A stretch of 27,789 nt of DNA from the NCBI GenBank assembly GCA_948468465.1, contig CAOKJJ010000055.1, forward strand, positions 1 to 27,789. Reading direction: 5' to 3'. Below are positions 6,151 through 14,633 of this stretch, piece by piece. Every line of letters starts with the position of its first letter. Position 1 is the first letter of the stretch. The notes beneath the pieces were generated by a model. The model worked only from the letters and a program-made list of their open reading frames with translations. It ran no database searches and was not told the DNA's origin. The position numbers were made by a program, and so were the translations under genes. The DNA is from an uncultured Eubacterium sp. (GTDB lineage Bacteria; Bacillota_A; Clostridia; Lachnospirales; Lachnospiraceae).

Positions 6151-7593
6151 ATGAAAAAAGTATTATTTGTAACATCGGAGGCGGTACCTTTTATCAAAAC
6201 AGGAGGGCTTGCGGATGTAGCGGGTTCGCTGCCTCAGTATTTTGACAAATCAGAGTATGAAGTGCGCATTATTCTGCCGAAATATGTCTGCATGGACGAA
6301 GAGTTAAAAAAACAGATGCATTTTCTATCCCGTTTCTATGTCAGACTCAGCTGGAGGAGCCAGTATGTAGGCGTACTTGAGACAAAAGTGGAGGGGATCA
6401 CTTACTATTTTATTGATAATGAGTATTATTTCGCAGGAGCAAAGCCTTATAATAACATTTATGAGGATGTAGAGAAATTTGCTTATTTTTCCAAGGCAGT
6501 TTTAGAGGCCCTGCCGGTGATTCAGTATCGGCCGGATATCCTGCACTGTCATGACTGGCAGACCGGGCTGATTCCGGTATATTTAAAAAATGAATACCAA
6601 AAGGATGAATTTTATCAAGGTATGCGTACTGTCTTTACGATACATAATCTGCAGTTTCAAGGGCGCTGGATTATGCAGGCAGTCAAAGATATCACAGGGC
6701 TTCCGGAACATTTGTTTACGGCTGATAAGCTGGAGGCATATGGAGAAGCCAATTATTTAAAAGGCGGGGTTGTATATTCTGATGTGATTACAACAGTCAG
6801 CAAAACGTATGCCTATGAAATTACAACTCCTGGCGGCGGAGAAGGGCTGGATGGCCTGATGAGGGCCAGACACAGGGATTTGTACGGGATTATAAACGGG
6901 CTGGATGATGATGTATTTAATCCGCAGACCGATACCTATATCTGGCAGCAGTTTGGTGCCGCGGATATGATCGAAGGCAAGCTTGCGAATAAACGGAAAC
7001 TTCAAAATCTGCTTGGATTTGAAGAGGACGATGGAACGATGATGATAGGCATCGTAACCCGGATGACAGATCAAAAGGGGATTGATTTGATTGAAACTGT
7101 TTTGGATGAACTGTTGGCTGATGCGCGTATCCAGATTGCGGTGCTTGGAACCGGACAGACAAATTTTGAAAATATGTTTCGCCATTATGCATGGAAATAT
7201 GAGGATAAGCTGTCCGCCAATATTTACTATTCAGAAGAAATGGCGCATAGAATCTATGCTTCCTGTGACGCGTTTTTAATGCCGTCGCTGTTCGAACCAT
7301 GCGGACTGAGTCAGTTAATCAGCATGCGTTATGGTACGGTTCCGATCGTACGTGAGACGGGAGGGTTAAAAGATACGGTTGAGGCATATAACCGATATGA
7401 TCAGACAGGGACCGGATTTAGCTTTTGCAACTTTCAGGCAAAAGAAATGCTTTCCGCTTTGTATTATGCTATGGATGTATATTATAACCACAGAGAAGAC
7501 TGGGACGCCATTGCGGCACGCGGGATGGCGCAGGATTTTTCCTGGAACCATTCTGCCAGGGAATATGAAAAAATATATGATATGTTGCAGTAA
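6151..7593 (+). CDS. glgA: Glycogen synthase (ADP-glucose type, GT5)
   Basis: The 480-residue protein matches bacterial GlgA in length and landmarks. The ADP-glucose-binding KTGGLADV motif is at residues 16-23 near the N-terminus. HCHDWQTGLIP is in the first Rossmann domain. PSLFEPCGLSQL, the retaining GT-B signature that contains the catalytic-region Glu, is in the second. It transfers glucose from ADP-glucose onto the non-reducing ends of alpha-1,4-glucan. GGAGG lies upstream of ATG 6151. The other glycogen genes (glgC, glgD, glgB, glgP) are not in this window, so this copy is detached from a full glg operon and instead follows spo0A. It is convergent with the next gene, with only ten bases between stops. 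Confidence 0.96.
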   Translation: MKKVLFVTSEAVPFIKTGGLADVAGSLPQYFDKSEYEVRIILPKYVCMDEELKKQMHFLSRFYVRLSWRSQYVGVLETKVEGITYYFIDNEYYFAGAKPYNNIYEDVEKFAYFSKAVLEALPVIQYRPDILHCHDWQTGLIPVYLKNEYQKDEFYQGMRTVFTIHNLQFQGRWIMQAVKDITGLPEHLFTADKLEAYGEANYLKGGVVYSDVITTVSKTYAYEITTPGGGEGLDGLMRARHRDLYGIINGLDDDVFNPQTDTYIWQQFGAADMIEGKLANKRKLQNLLGFEEDDGTMMIGIVTRMTDQKGIDLIETVLDELLADARIQIAVLGTGQTNFENMFRHYAWKYEDKLSANIYYSEEMAHRIYASCDAFLMPSLFEPCGLSQLISMRYGTVPIVRETGGLKDTVEAYNRYDQTGTGFSFCNFQAKEMLSALYYAMDVYYNHREDWDAIAARGMAQDFSWNHSAREYEKIYDMLQ

Positions 7594-7603
7594 CAGTGCA
7601 TAT

Positions 7604-8500
7604 TCAGGAACAAATGCTGAGCGCCTGTTCTGCTCTGGAATAGTAATAAATCTGGCTGCTTAATACTTCGTCCGCGGCAAGTTCTGTCTCGTTGATCTCT
7701 TCTACCATGCCGGCCAGCTCTTTGTAATGGCTGCGGCTGGCAGCTGGCAGAAGGATCGTTTCATGAATGCTGCTTGGGAGGATAAAAAGATCGGAACAGA
7801 GTTTTTCCGATATCGCTTCGAGCAGATTTGGATAGAGGATACAGCTTGCCCCGTAGAGCTTTTGTGTATTAGTCAGGACATACATAGGACAAAAGGATGG
7901 GGCGCTCCGGTCATAGGAAGCTGGAGTTTGGAACAGGTCAGAGATGACAGAGGTCATGTTTCGAAAGTCATAGGGCAGCAGCTGCGGAGTGATGTGACAT
8001 GCCTGTTTATATAGCTGTTCTGTTGAAATGTTCCATAATTTTAAATGATTTGTATGTATTAGAATCGTAGCACTGCCGCTTTCTGAAACCTGCAGCAGAC
8101 AGTAAAAGACAATTGCAAGATCCAGGTATCGTATATAAGGGACTGTTTTCAGCAGTTCCTTATTTTTTTCATAATGGATGATCCGATAGGCAATGCGGCT
8201 GCGGATTTTTGTATAGTCTGTAAAAAAGTCTGCTTCTATTCGTTCCGTAGAACAGGTTTGCTTGTATGTCAGTACAATATCTTTGCAAATTGCTTCAAAA
8301 TTGGGAAAAAGATCTTGTCTTTCATAATATTGGTTTAAGAAAATAGTTGGTGCAATGTTGCTTGTCTGATTGGATATAATCAGTCCGTCAAGCTTTAATC
8401 CGTTGTTTTTGCAGATCGTATGCAGCTGCACAGATGTATCAGGTGCAAGCAGCTGCGCCACTCGTTTTTGTATGTTTGCTTTAAATTCTTCGTAATCCAT
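7604..8500 (-). CDS. DUF5688 family protein
   Basis: The 298-residue protein starts MDYEEFKANIQKRVAQLL and continues with a NGLKLDGLIISN-type strand, IAPTIFLNQYYE, and a C-terminal VLTNTQKLYGASCILYPNLLEAIS block followed by an ILPSSIHETILLP stretch. This order is that of DUF5688, a family of unknown function that I associate with Lachnospiraceae and that often occurs in many copies per genome. There is no signal peptide, membrane helix or obvious catalytic motif. GGAGG directly upstream of the minus-strand ATG fixes the start. It stands alone, convergent with glgA and divergent from the trigger-factor operon across the repeat-rich gap, which may hold both promoters. Confidence 0.8.
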   Translation of the reverse strand: MDYEEFKANIQKRVAQLLAPDTSVQLHTICKNNGLKLDGLIISNQTSNIAPTIFLNQYYERQDLFPNFEAICKDIVLTYKQTCSTERIEADFFTDYTKIRSRIAYRIIHYEKNKELLKTVPYIRYLDLAIVFYCLLQVSESGSATILIHTNHLKLWNISTEQLYKQACHITPQLLPYDFRNMTSVISDLFQTPASYDRSAPSFCPMYVLTNTQKLYGASCILYPNLLEAISEKLCSDLFILPSSIHETILLPAASRSHYKELAGMVEEINETELAADEVLSSQIYYYSRAEQALSICS

Positions 8501-8576
8501 TTGATTCCTCCATAAAAATAGTCTGGGATGTAACCGGTTGTTTTTTGATACATGTTGTTTTGGGAAGTGTTTTTCT

Positions 8577-8608
8577 GAATATTTACTATATAGAATATTT
8601 ACTATATA
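8577..8608. repeat. Perfect 16-bp tandem duplication upstream of tig
   Basis: The unit gaatatttactatata occurs twice head to tail (8577-8592 and 8593-8608) with no mismatch. It is AT-rich and lies between the divergent DUF5688 and tig genes. Confidence 0.9.
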
Positions 8609-8610
8609 AT
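8582..8610 (+). promoter_or_regulatory. Possible promoter inside the tandem duplication
   Basis: TTTACT (8582-8587, four of six) stands 17 bases before TATAAT (8605-8610, six of six). Both boxes arise from the repeat units, so chance in AT-rich DNA is possible. It would drive transcription towards tig with a leader of about 300 bases. Confidence 0.35.
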
Positions 8611-8713
8611 ATGTCTGCAGAAGGAACAGATCGTGATGTTTGAACGGTCTGCTTATAATAGAAAGAAAACCTACGCAGGAATCATCGAAAGATATTTGCG
8701 TGGATTTACTGTA

Positions 8714-8746
8714 GCATGTTTTATAGAAAAATGCAAGTAGTTTTTT
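8714..8746 (+). terminator. Possible leader terminator or attenuator upstream of tig
   Basis: GCAT-g-TTTT (8714-8722) can pair with AAAAATGC (8727-8734) around an atag loop, and a run of six T (8741-8746) follows after six bases. The gap before the T-run makes it weak. If real, it would end a transcript started farther upstream. Confidence 0.25.
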
Positions 8747-8756
8747 GAAGAAATAA

Positions 8757-8789
8757 TTTTCAAGATATTTTCAATAACTTTTCAATAAG
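8757..8789. repeat. Three 11-bp tandem repeats before the tig promoter
   Basis: TTTTCAAgata, TTTTCAAtaac and TTTTCAAtaag follow head to tail at an exact 11-bp period, about one helical turn, and end 35 bases before the extended -10 box of tig. This spacing is typical of phased protein-binding sites or an upstream activating element. Confidence 0.6.
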
Positions 8790-8824
8790 TTTCCGAAAAA
8801 GTGCTGGTAATTTAAAAAGCACTG

Positions 8825-8833
8825 TGTTATAAT
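8825..8833 (+). promoter_or_regulatory. Extended -10 promoter of the tig operon
   Basis: TGtTATAAT (8825-8833) is a perfect extended -10 element about 90 bases before the tig start. No good -35 is present at 17 bases, which is tolerated by extended -10 promoters. Confidence 0.55.
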
Positions 8834-8921
8834 CTATAAATGACTGTAAATAGCTGGAATAACAGCTGGAGAAACCGCAGAATGTGTGTTTCTTACAAGC
8901 TTTAAGGAGGAAATAAAAAGA

Positions 8922-10244
8922 ATGAGTGTACAGGTGGAAAATTTAGAGAAGAACATGGCAAAGCTTACCATTACAGTTTCCGCTGATAAGTTTGAGAAGG
9001 CAATGCAGGAAGCTTATAAAAAGCAGAGAAGCAGAATTAATATCCCAGGCTTCCGTAAGGGAAAAGTTCCGAGAGCTATGATTGAAAAGGTATACGGCCC
9101 GGAAGTATTCTATGATGACGCAGCCAATATGGTGATTAATGAAGAATATCCGCAGGCCATGGAGGAAAGCGGCCTGGATATTGTGTCCCGTGCGGATATC
9201 GAAGTGACGCAGATTGAAAAAGGCAAGGAATTTGTCTTTACGGCCGATGTGGCAGTAAAACCGGATGTTGCATTGGGAGAATACAAAGGAGTAACTGTTA
9301 CTAAGGCGGAAGCGGATATTACTGAAGAAGAAGTGGATGCCGAGATTGAAAATACAAGAAATATGCAGGCGCGTACTATTGATGTCACAGACCGTGCGGT
9401 GGAAGACGGCGATACAGTTGTCATTGACTTTGAAGGCTCTGTGGACGGTGTGCCGTTTGACGGAGGCAAGGGTGAGAATCATACGCTGGAAATCGGTTCT
9501 CATTCGTTTATTGATAATTTTGAAGAACAGCTCATTGGAAAAAATGCCGGTGATGATGTACAAGTGCATGTGACATTCCCGGAACAGTACCATGCGAAGG
9601 AGCTGGCTGGCAAACCTGCAGTGTTCGCGGTGAAGATTCACGCGATTAAGACAAAAGAAGTGCCGGAGTTAAATGATGAATTTATTTCAGATATTTCTGA
9701 GTTTGATACATTGGAGGAATATAAGGAAGATGTGCGCCAGAAACTGTTAAAACGCAAAGAAGACGCGGTAAAAGGCGCAAAAGAGGATGAAGCAATCCAA
9801 AAGATTATAGATGCTTCTCAGATGGATATACCGGAGCCAATGATTGATATGCAGTGTGAAAGCATGATTCAGGAATTTGAAGGCCGCATTTCCCAGCAGG
9901 GGCTGTCACTGGATCAGTATATGCAGTTTTCCGGATCTAATGTAGACCGGATGAAAGAACAGGTACGTCCGGAAGCGATCCAGCGGATTCAGAGCACTCT
10001 TGTATTGGAAAAGATCGCAAAAGAAGAAAATATCACAGTATCTGAAGAAGAAATAGATGCCCAGATTGAAAAGATGGCGGCGGTTTATGGCATGGCAGGC
10101 GAAAAAATGAAAGAGTTTTTAAGCGATGATGACAAGGAAAATATCGAAAGAAACCTTTCTATTGAAAAAGCTGTGAAAATTATTATGGAACATGCTGTGG
10201 AAGTGGAGCCGGAAGATAAAGAAGAAGGCAGTGAAGAAGCATAG
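8922..10244 (+). CDS. tig: Trigger factor, ribosome-associated chaperone and prolyl isomerase
   Basis: The 440-residue protein has the three trigger-factor parts. The N-terminal ribosome-binding domain carries the signature GFRKGKVP (43-50), which docks on ribosomal protein L23. An FKBP-like prolyl isomerase domain follows at about 160-245 (DGDTVVIDFEGSVDG through VFAVKIHAIK). The C-terminal helical chaperone arms are at about 260-420. It shields nascent chains as they leave the ribosome. AAGGAGG upstream of ATG 8922 decides the start over an earlier in-frame GTG. The very acidic C-terminus (EPEDKEEGSEEA) is normal. It leads the tig-clpP-clpX-lon run, linking nascent-chain folding to protein degradation. 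Confidence 0.97.
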   Translation: MSVQVENLEKNMAKLTITVSADKFEKAMQEAYKKQRSRINIPGFRKGKVPRAMIEKVYGPEVFYDDAANMVINEEYPQAMEESGLDIVSRADIEVTQIEKGKEFVFTADVAVKPDVALGEYKGVTVTKAEADITEEEVDAEIENTRNMQARTIDVTDRAVEDGDTVVIDFEGSVDGVPFDGGKGENHTLEIGSHSFIDNFEEQLIGKNAGDDVQVHVTFPEQYHAKELAGKPAVFAVKIHAIKTKEVPELNDEFISDISEFDTLEEYKEDVRQKLLKRKEDAVKGAKEDEAIQKIIDASQMDIPEPMIDMQCESMIQEFEGRISQQGLSLDQYMQFSGSNVDRMKEQVRPEAIQRIQSTLVLEKIAKEENITVSEEEIDAQIEKMAAVYGMAGEKMKEFLSDDDKENIERNLSIEKAVKIIMEHAVEVEPEDKEEGSEEA

Positions 10245-10253
10245 AAGCATAAA

Positions 10254-10286
10254 CAGCGGCAGTTTCAGGGACTATCAAAACCGCTG
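10254..10286 (+). other. Hairpin in the tig-clpP spacer
   Basis: CAGCGG (10254-10259) and CCGCTG (10281-10286) are perfect inverted arms, with an additional TTT/AAA inside. No T-run follows, so it is more likely an RNA processing or stability hairpin than a terminator. clpP starts 25 bases later. Confidence 0.4.
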
Positions 10287-10311
10287 ATGTGAAGGAAAGA
10301 GAGGGATTCGA

Positions 10312-10896
10312 ATGAGTCTGGTACCTTATGTCATTGAGCAGACAAGCCGTGGCGAACGCAGTTACGATATCTATTCACGTCTGTTAAAAGACAGGATTAT
10401 TTTCCTTGGGGAAGAAGTGACGGACGTATCCGCAAGCCTTACGGTAGCACAGCTTCTTTTCCTGGAATCAGAGGATCCGGGAAAAGATATTCATTTATAT
10501 ATCAATTCTCCGGGAGGCAGCGTTACTGCCGGTATGGCGATTTATGATACGATGCAGTATATTAAATGTGACGTTTCTACGATTTGTATCGGACTGGCGG
10601 CAAGCATGGGAGCATTTCTGCTGGCAGGAGGAAAAAAGGGAAAGCGTATGGCGCTTCCAAACGCTGAGATTATGATTCATCAGCCGTCTGGCGGAGCCAG
10701 AGGGCAGGCGACGGAGATTCAGATTGTCGCGGAAAATATTTTAAAGACGAAAAAGAAGCTGAATGAGATGTTAGCGGCAAATACAGGAAAGCCGGTAGAA
10801 GTAGTTGCGCAGGATACGGAACGGGATCATTTCATGGATGCGCAGGAAGCATTGGACTACGGTCTCATTGACAGCATAGTGACGAACCGTGAGTAA
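10312..10896 (+). CDS. clpP: ATP-dependent Clp protease proteolytic subunit
   Basis: The 194-residue protein is a standard ClpP with the complete catalytic triad: Ser98 in GLAASMGAF, His123 in IMIHQPSGG and Asp172 in TERDHFMD. The [16 protein letters not shown] stretch near residues 65-80 is also typical. Fourteen copies form the barrel in which proteins unfolded by ClpX (next gene) or ClpC are cut. The first residues ([24 protein letters not shown]) correspond to the axial loop and a short propeptide-like end. A GGAAAGAGAGGG stretch precedes ATG 10312. It is separated from tig by 67 bases and from clpX by less than 30, so it is likely co-transcribed with both. Confidence 0.98.
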   Translation: MSLVPYVIEQTSRGERSYDIYSRLLKDRIIFLGEEVTDVSASLTVAQLLFLESEDPGKDIHLYINSPGGSVTAGMAIYDTMQYIKCDVSTICIGLAASMGAFLLAGGKKGKRMALPNAEIMIHQPSGGARGQATEIQIVAENILKTKKKLNEMLAANTGKPVEVVAQDTERDHFMDAQEALDYGLIDSIVTNRE

Positions 10897-10924
10897 GTAT
10901 AGCAGATCAAAAAGGGGTGAAATG

Positions 10925-12196
10925 ATGCCAGGCAAAATCAGCGACAGCAAGGTAAGGTGTTCTTTCTGCGGAAAGCCGCAGGAGCAGGTACGGAAGCTGA
11001 TTGCCGGACCAAATGGGGCATATATCTGCGATGAGTGTGTGGATATCTGCTCTGAGATTATTGAAGAGGAATTTGCGAGAGAAGAAGCTGAGATGGATAT
11101 GGATATCGAAGCGGAAATTGAGACTCCGTTTGAAATTAATCTTCAGAAGCCGGAAAAGCTCAAAGCTTTTCTGGATGAATATGTAATCGGTCAGGATGAT
11201 GCGAAAAAGGTATTGTCCGTTGCGGTTTATAACCATTATAAACGGATTCTTGCAGATGCGCAGATCGATGACGTAGAACTGCAAAAGAGCAACATTCTGA
11301 TGCTGGGACCTACTGGTTCGGGTAAGACATTGCTTGCGCAGACGCTGGCGAGAGTACTGAACGTACCGTTTGCCATTGCGGATGCAACGACACTGACAGA
11401 AGCGGGCTATGTTGGAGAAGATGTGGAAAATATTTTGCTGAAATTGATCCAGGCAGCGGAATATGATATTGAACGTGCCCAGTATGGCATTATTTACATT
11501 GACGAGATAGATAAAATAACAAAAAAATCGGAAAATGTTTCGATCACAAGAGATGTTTCCGGAGAAGGCGTCCAGCAGGCGCTGCTGAAAATTTTGGAAG
11601 GTACGAATGCGTCTGTACCTCCGCAGGGCGGCAGAAAACATCCGCAGCAGGAACTGATTCAGATTGATACGACGAATATTCTTTTCCTTTGCGGCGGCGC
11701 TTTTGATGGACTGGAAAAGATTATAGAGACGCGGATGGATCAAAAATCCATTGGTTTTAACGCTGAGATTTCAGAAATATCCAAGAGGAATGTCGGAGAA
11801 GCGTTAAAGCAGACAATGCCGCAGGATTTGGTAAAATTTGGATTAATTCCGGAATTTGTCGGACGTGTGCCGGTGATGGTGTCTTTGGACTCATTGGATA
11901 AGACGGCGTTAAAACGTATTTTGACAGAGCCGAAAAATTCTTTGATCAAGCAGTACTGCAAGCTGTTTGAGCTGGATGGCATTGAATTAGAATTTGCAGA
12001 AGATGCAATTGAAGCGATTGCAGATAAATCGCTGGAGCGTAAGACAGGTGCGAGAGGTCTGCGTGCGATTATGGAAAGTACCTTGATGGACCTGATGTAC
12101 CGGATTCCATCGGACGATACGATCCGTAAGTGCACGATCACCAGGGATGCGGTGGACAAAACCGGAGATCCTTTGATTGAATATAAAAGCGCTTGA
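10925..12196 (+). CDS. clpX: ClpX, AAA+ unfoldase subunit of ClpXP
   Basis: The 423-residue protein has the N-terminal C4 zinc-binding domain (Cys12, Cys15, Cys35, Cys38) that recruits substrates and adaptors. Its AAA+ module has Walker A GPTGSGKT (128-135), the pore loop GYVG (161-164), Walker B IIYIDE (189-194), and the IGF loop (276-278) that docks on ClpP. GGAR-type arginine motifs follow ([12 protein letters not shown]). Two adjacent ATG codons compete for the start. The second, at 10925, has the better distance from AGGGGTG; ATG 10922 would add one Met. It is followed by a terminator, but lon starts soon after in the same direction. Confidence 0.97.
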   Translation: MPGKISDSKVRCSFCGKPQEQVRKLIAGPNGAYICDECVDICSEIIEEEFAREEAEMDMDIEAEIETPFEINLQKPEKLKAFLDEYVIGQDDAKKVLSVAVYNHYKRILADAQIDDVELQKSNILMLGPTGSGKTLLAQTLARVLNVPFAIADATTLTEAGYVGEDVENILLKLIQAAEYDIERAQYGIIYIDEIDKITKKSENVSITRDVSGEGVQQALLKILEGTNASVPPQGGRKHPQQELIQIDTTNILFLCGGAFDGLEKIIETRMDQKSIGFNAEISEISKRNVGEALKQTMPQDLVKFGLIPEFVGRVPVMVSLDSLDKTALKRILTEPKNSLIKQYCKLFELDGIELEFAEDAIEAIADKSLERKTGARGLRAIMESTLMDLMYRIPSDDTIRKCTITRDAVDKTGDPLIEYKSA

Positions 12197-12215
12197 TCGG
12201 ATTTGTCTGCAGCGG

Positions 12216-12245
12216 AAGGAGAACCATAACGGGGCTCCTTTTTTT
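12216..12245 (+). terminator. Terminator between clpX and lon
   Basis: AAGGAG (12216-12221) pairs with CTCCTT (12235-12240), with an inner CC/GG pair, and a T-run continues to 12245. It should end most tig-clpP-clpX messages; readthrough or a separate promoter would supply lon. Confidence 0.7.
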
Positions 12246-12292
12246 GCTTTCCAAATGAACGCGCAAAATGGAAAATGAGGAGATCAGACAAT

Positions 12293-14614
12293 ATGTGTGA
12301 AATTATGAAAGTAATGCCTTCGGTATCCCTTCGGGGAATGGTGATTTTGCCAGGCATGATTATTCATTTTGATATCAGTAAGCCGCACTCAATCCATGCG
12401 GTGGAAGAAGCGATGCAGAAAGATGAAAAAATATTTCTGGTGACATTAAAAAACAATGATGCGCAAGAGCCTGTGCAGGAAGATTTTTATGAAGTGGGTG
12501 TGATTGCGAAGATCAAACAGCTGATCCGTATGCCGAACAATATTGTGCGTGTGCTTGTGGAAGGCCTGGAACGCGCAGGACTGCAGGAGATTGTAGACCG
12601 CACGGATTTTTATATGGTACAGGTGCAGCGTTTTGACGAAGAAGCTCTGGGTGAGATCATGCCGCAGGCACTAGAAGCGATGCTCATGAGCATGAAAGAG
12701 ACGATTTATAAATACTGCCAGCTGAATCCGCGTACTGGCCGTGATTTTTTAAAGCAGATTGAAGAAACAAGGCAGGTAGAGACGATGATTGACCTGGCGG
12801 CAAACAACCTGCCGCTGTATTATGAGCACAAGCAGCAGATTTTATCGGCTGTGAATTTGATGCAGCGTTATGAAGTGTTTATGGGCATTTTATTAAATGA
12901 ACTGGAAGTGATTGCTATCCGCAATGATTTTCAAAAAAAGCTGAAAAGCGCAGTGGATAAAAACCAGAGGGAATATATTTTGCGGGAACAGCTTCATTTA
13001 ATACGCCAGGAGCTGGGAGAGACAAATACCGATACCGATGTGGAAAAATTTCGCTCAAAGACCGAGAAGTTAAAGGCGGATAAGGAAATTAAAGATAAAT
13101 TATACGAAGAAATCAACCGTTTTCAGAATCTTCCGGCAAGTTCTTCGGAAAGTGCGGTCGTTCGCGGTTATATAGAAGCGCTGTTGGATCTGCCATGGAA
13201 AAAGGGTTCGAAAGACAATAAGGATATTAAAAACGCGGAGCGTATTTTGAATGAAGATCATTACGGCATGGAAAAAGTAAAAGAACGTGTGCTGGAATTT
13301 TTGGCTGTACGAAATCTGACGAGCAAAGGCGACAGTCCGATCATCTGCCTGGTAGGGCCTCCGGGAACGGGAAAGACAAGCATCGCAAAATCGGTTGCGG
13401 CGTCTTTGGATAAAAAATATGTCCGTATCTGTCTGGGCGGTGTGCGTGACGAAGCGGAAATACGGGGACACAGAAAGACATACGTAGGCGCAATGCCTGG
13501 AAGAATTATTACGGGTTTAAAAAGCGCCGGTGTAAATAATCCGCTCATGCTGCTGGATGAGATTGACAAGCTTGGCAGTGATTTTAAGGGAGATCCGGCT
13601 TCCGCGCTGCTGGAGGTGCTGGACAGCGAACAAAACAGCCGGTTTTGCGATCATTATATCGAAGTTCCGGTCGATTTGTCGGAAGTGCTGTTTATCGCTA
13701 CGGCAAATGATGCGGGCAGCATTCCAAGGCCGCTTTTGGACCGTATGGAATTGATCGAGGTGTCCAGTTATACGGAAAATGAAAAGCTGCATATCGCGAA
13801 GGAACATTTGCTGGCCAAGCAGATGAAAAAGAACGGATTGAAAAAAGACCAGCTGAACATCAGCGATAAGGCGCTTGCGAAAATGATCAATGGCTATACC
13901 AAAGAAGCAGGCGTGCGCAATCTGGAACGTAAGATCGGGGCGGTGTGCAGAAAAGCGGCAAGGATGATATATGAAAAAGAACGGGAAAGTGTCCGTGTGA
14001 CAGGCAGCAATCTCGAAAAATATCTGGGCATCGCCCGTTATACACCGGAATCTATCAATGAAAAAGATGATGTGGGCATCGTCAGAGGACTGGCCTGGAC
14101 AAGCGTCGGCGGCGTTACGCTGGAAGTGGAAGTAAACTGCATGCCGGGAAAGGGAGAGATGAAGCTGACCGGCAAGCTGGGCGATGTGATGAAAGAGTCG
14201 GCGATGGCGGCGTTAAGCTGTGTCCGCTCATTAAGTGAAGAGTATCATATCAAGGATGATTATTTTACAAAACACGATTTTCATATTCACATTCCGGAAG
14301 GAGCGACGCCAAAAGACGGGCCGTCGGCCGGGATTACGATGTCGGTGGCGCTTTTGTCCGCTGTAACAGGAATTCCCGTGCGTGCGGATGTGGCGATGAC
14401 AGGAGAGATTACGCTGCGCGGCAGGGTGCTGCCGATCGGCGGATTAAAAGAAAAGCTGCTGGCTGCGAAAAACGCCGGAATCAAAACAGTCTGTGTACCG
14501 AAGAAAAATGAAAAGGACTTATCAGAAATAGATGATGAGATTACAAAGGGTATAAAGATCGTTTTGGCGGGACAGATGAAGGAAGTGCTGGATGTGGCTT
14601 TTGTAAAAAAGTAA
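12293..14614 (+). CDS. lon: ATP-dependent protease Lon (LonA type)
   Basis: The 773-residue protein has the complete LonA plan. The N-terminal substrate-recognition domain (about 8-205) begins MPSVSLRGMVILPGM, and a coiled-coil linker follows. The AAA+ domain has Walker A GPPGTGKT (355-362) and Walker B MLLDEID (419-425). The C-terminal protease domain has the Ser-Lys dyad: Ser678 in PKDGPSAG and Lys721 in LPIGGLKEK. Lon unfolds and degrades misfolded and regulatory proteins in the cytoplasm. The start at 12293 is chosen because AGGAGA lies just before it; the earlier in-frame ATG at 12275 would place this site inside the gene. engB follows after 19 bases, so the two share a message. Confidence 0.97.
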   Translation: MCEIMKVMPSVSLRGMVILPGMIIHFDISKPHSIHAVEEAMQKDEKIFLVTLKNNDAQEPVQEDFYEVGVIAKIKQLIRMPNNIVRVLVEGLERAGLQEIVDRTDFYMVQVQRFDEEALGEIMPQALEAMLMSMKETIYKYCQLNPRTGRDFLKQIEETRQVETMIDLAANNLPLYYEHKQQILSAVNLMQRYEVFMGILLNELEVIAIRNDFQKKLKSAVDKNQREYILREQLHLIRQELGETNTDTDVEKFRSKTEKLKADKEIKDKLYEEINRFQNLPASSSESAVVRGYIEALLDLPWKKGSKDNKDIKNAERILNEDHYGMEKVKERVLEFLAVRNLTSKGDSPIICLVGPPGTGKTSIAKSVAASLDKKYVRICLGGVRDEAEIRGHRKTYVGAMPGRIITGLKSAGVNNPLMLLDEIDKLGSDFKGDPASALLEVLDSEQNSRFCDHYIEVPVDLSEVLFIATANDAGSIPRPLLDRMELIEVSSYTENEKLHIAKEHLLAKQMKKNGLKKDQLNISDKALAKMINGYTKEAGVRNLERKIGAVCRKAARMIYEKERESVRVTGSNLEKYLGIARYTPESINEKDDVGIVRGLAWTSVGGVTLEVEVNCMPGKGEMKLTGKLGDVMKESAMAALSCVRSLSEEYHIKDDYFTKHDFHIHIPEGATPKDGPSAGITMSVALLSAVTGIPVRADVAMTGEITLRGRVLPIGGLKEKLLAAKNAGIKTVCVPKKNEKDLSEIDDEITKGIKIVLAGQMKEVLDVAFVKK

Positions 14615-14633
14615 AGGCAGGAGAAGATTATTT

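Noticed and set aside
7594..7640. Terminator between glgA and the DUF5688 gene
   Set aside because: Only an imperfect CAGGAACA/TGTTCTG pairing without a T-run is present, and it lies inside the convergent gene.
8500..8921. CtsR operator upstream of the tig-clp genes
   Set aside because: No GGTCAAA direct heptamer pair or close variant was found; the 11-bp repeats do not match it.
8943..9641. Long minus-strand frame of 232 codons
   Set aside because: It is antisense to trigger factor and its composition (many Arg, His, Phe and Ile) is that of a shadow frame.
11740..12357. Minus-strand frame of 205 codons
   Set aside because: It is the antisense shadow of clpX and the lon start, with no domain or ribosome site.
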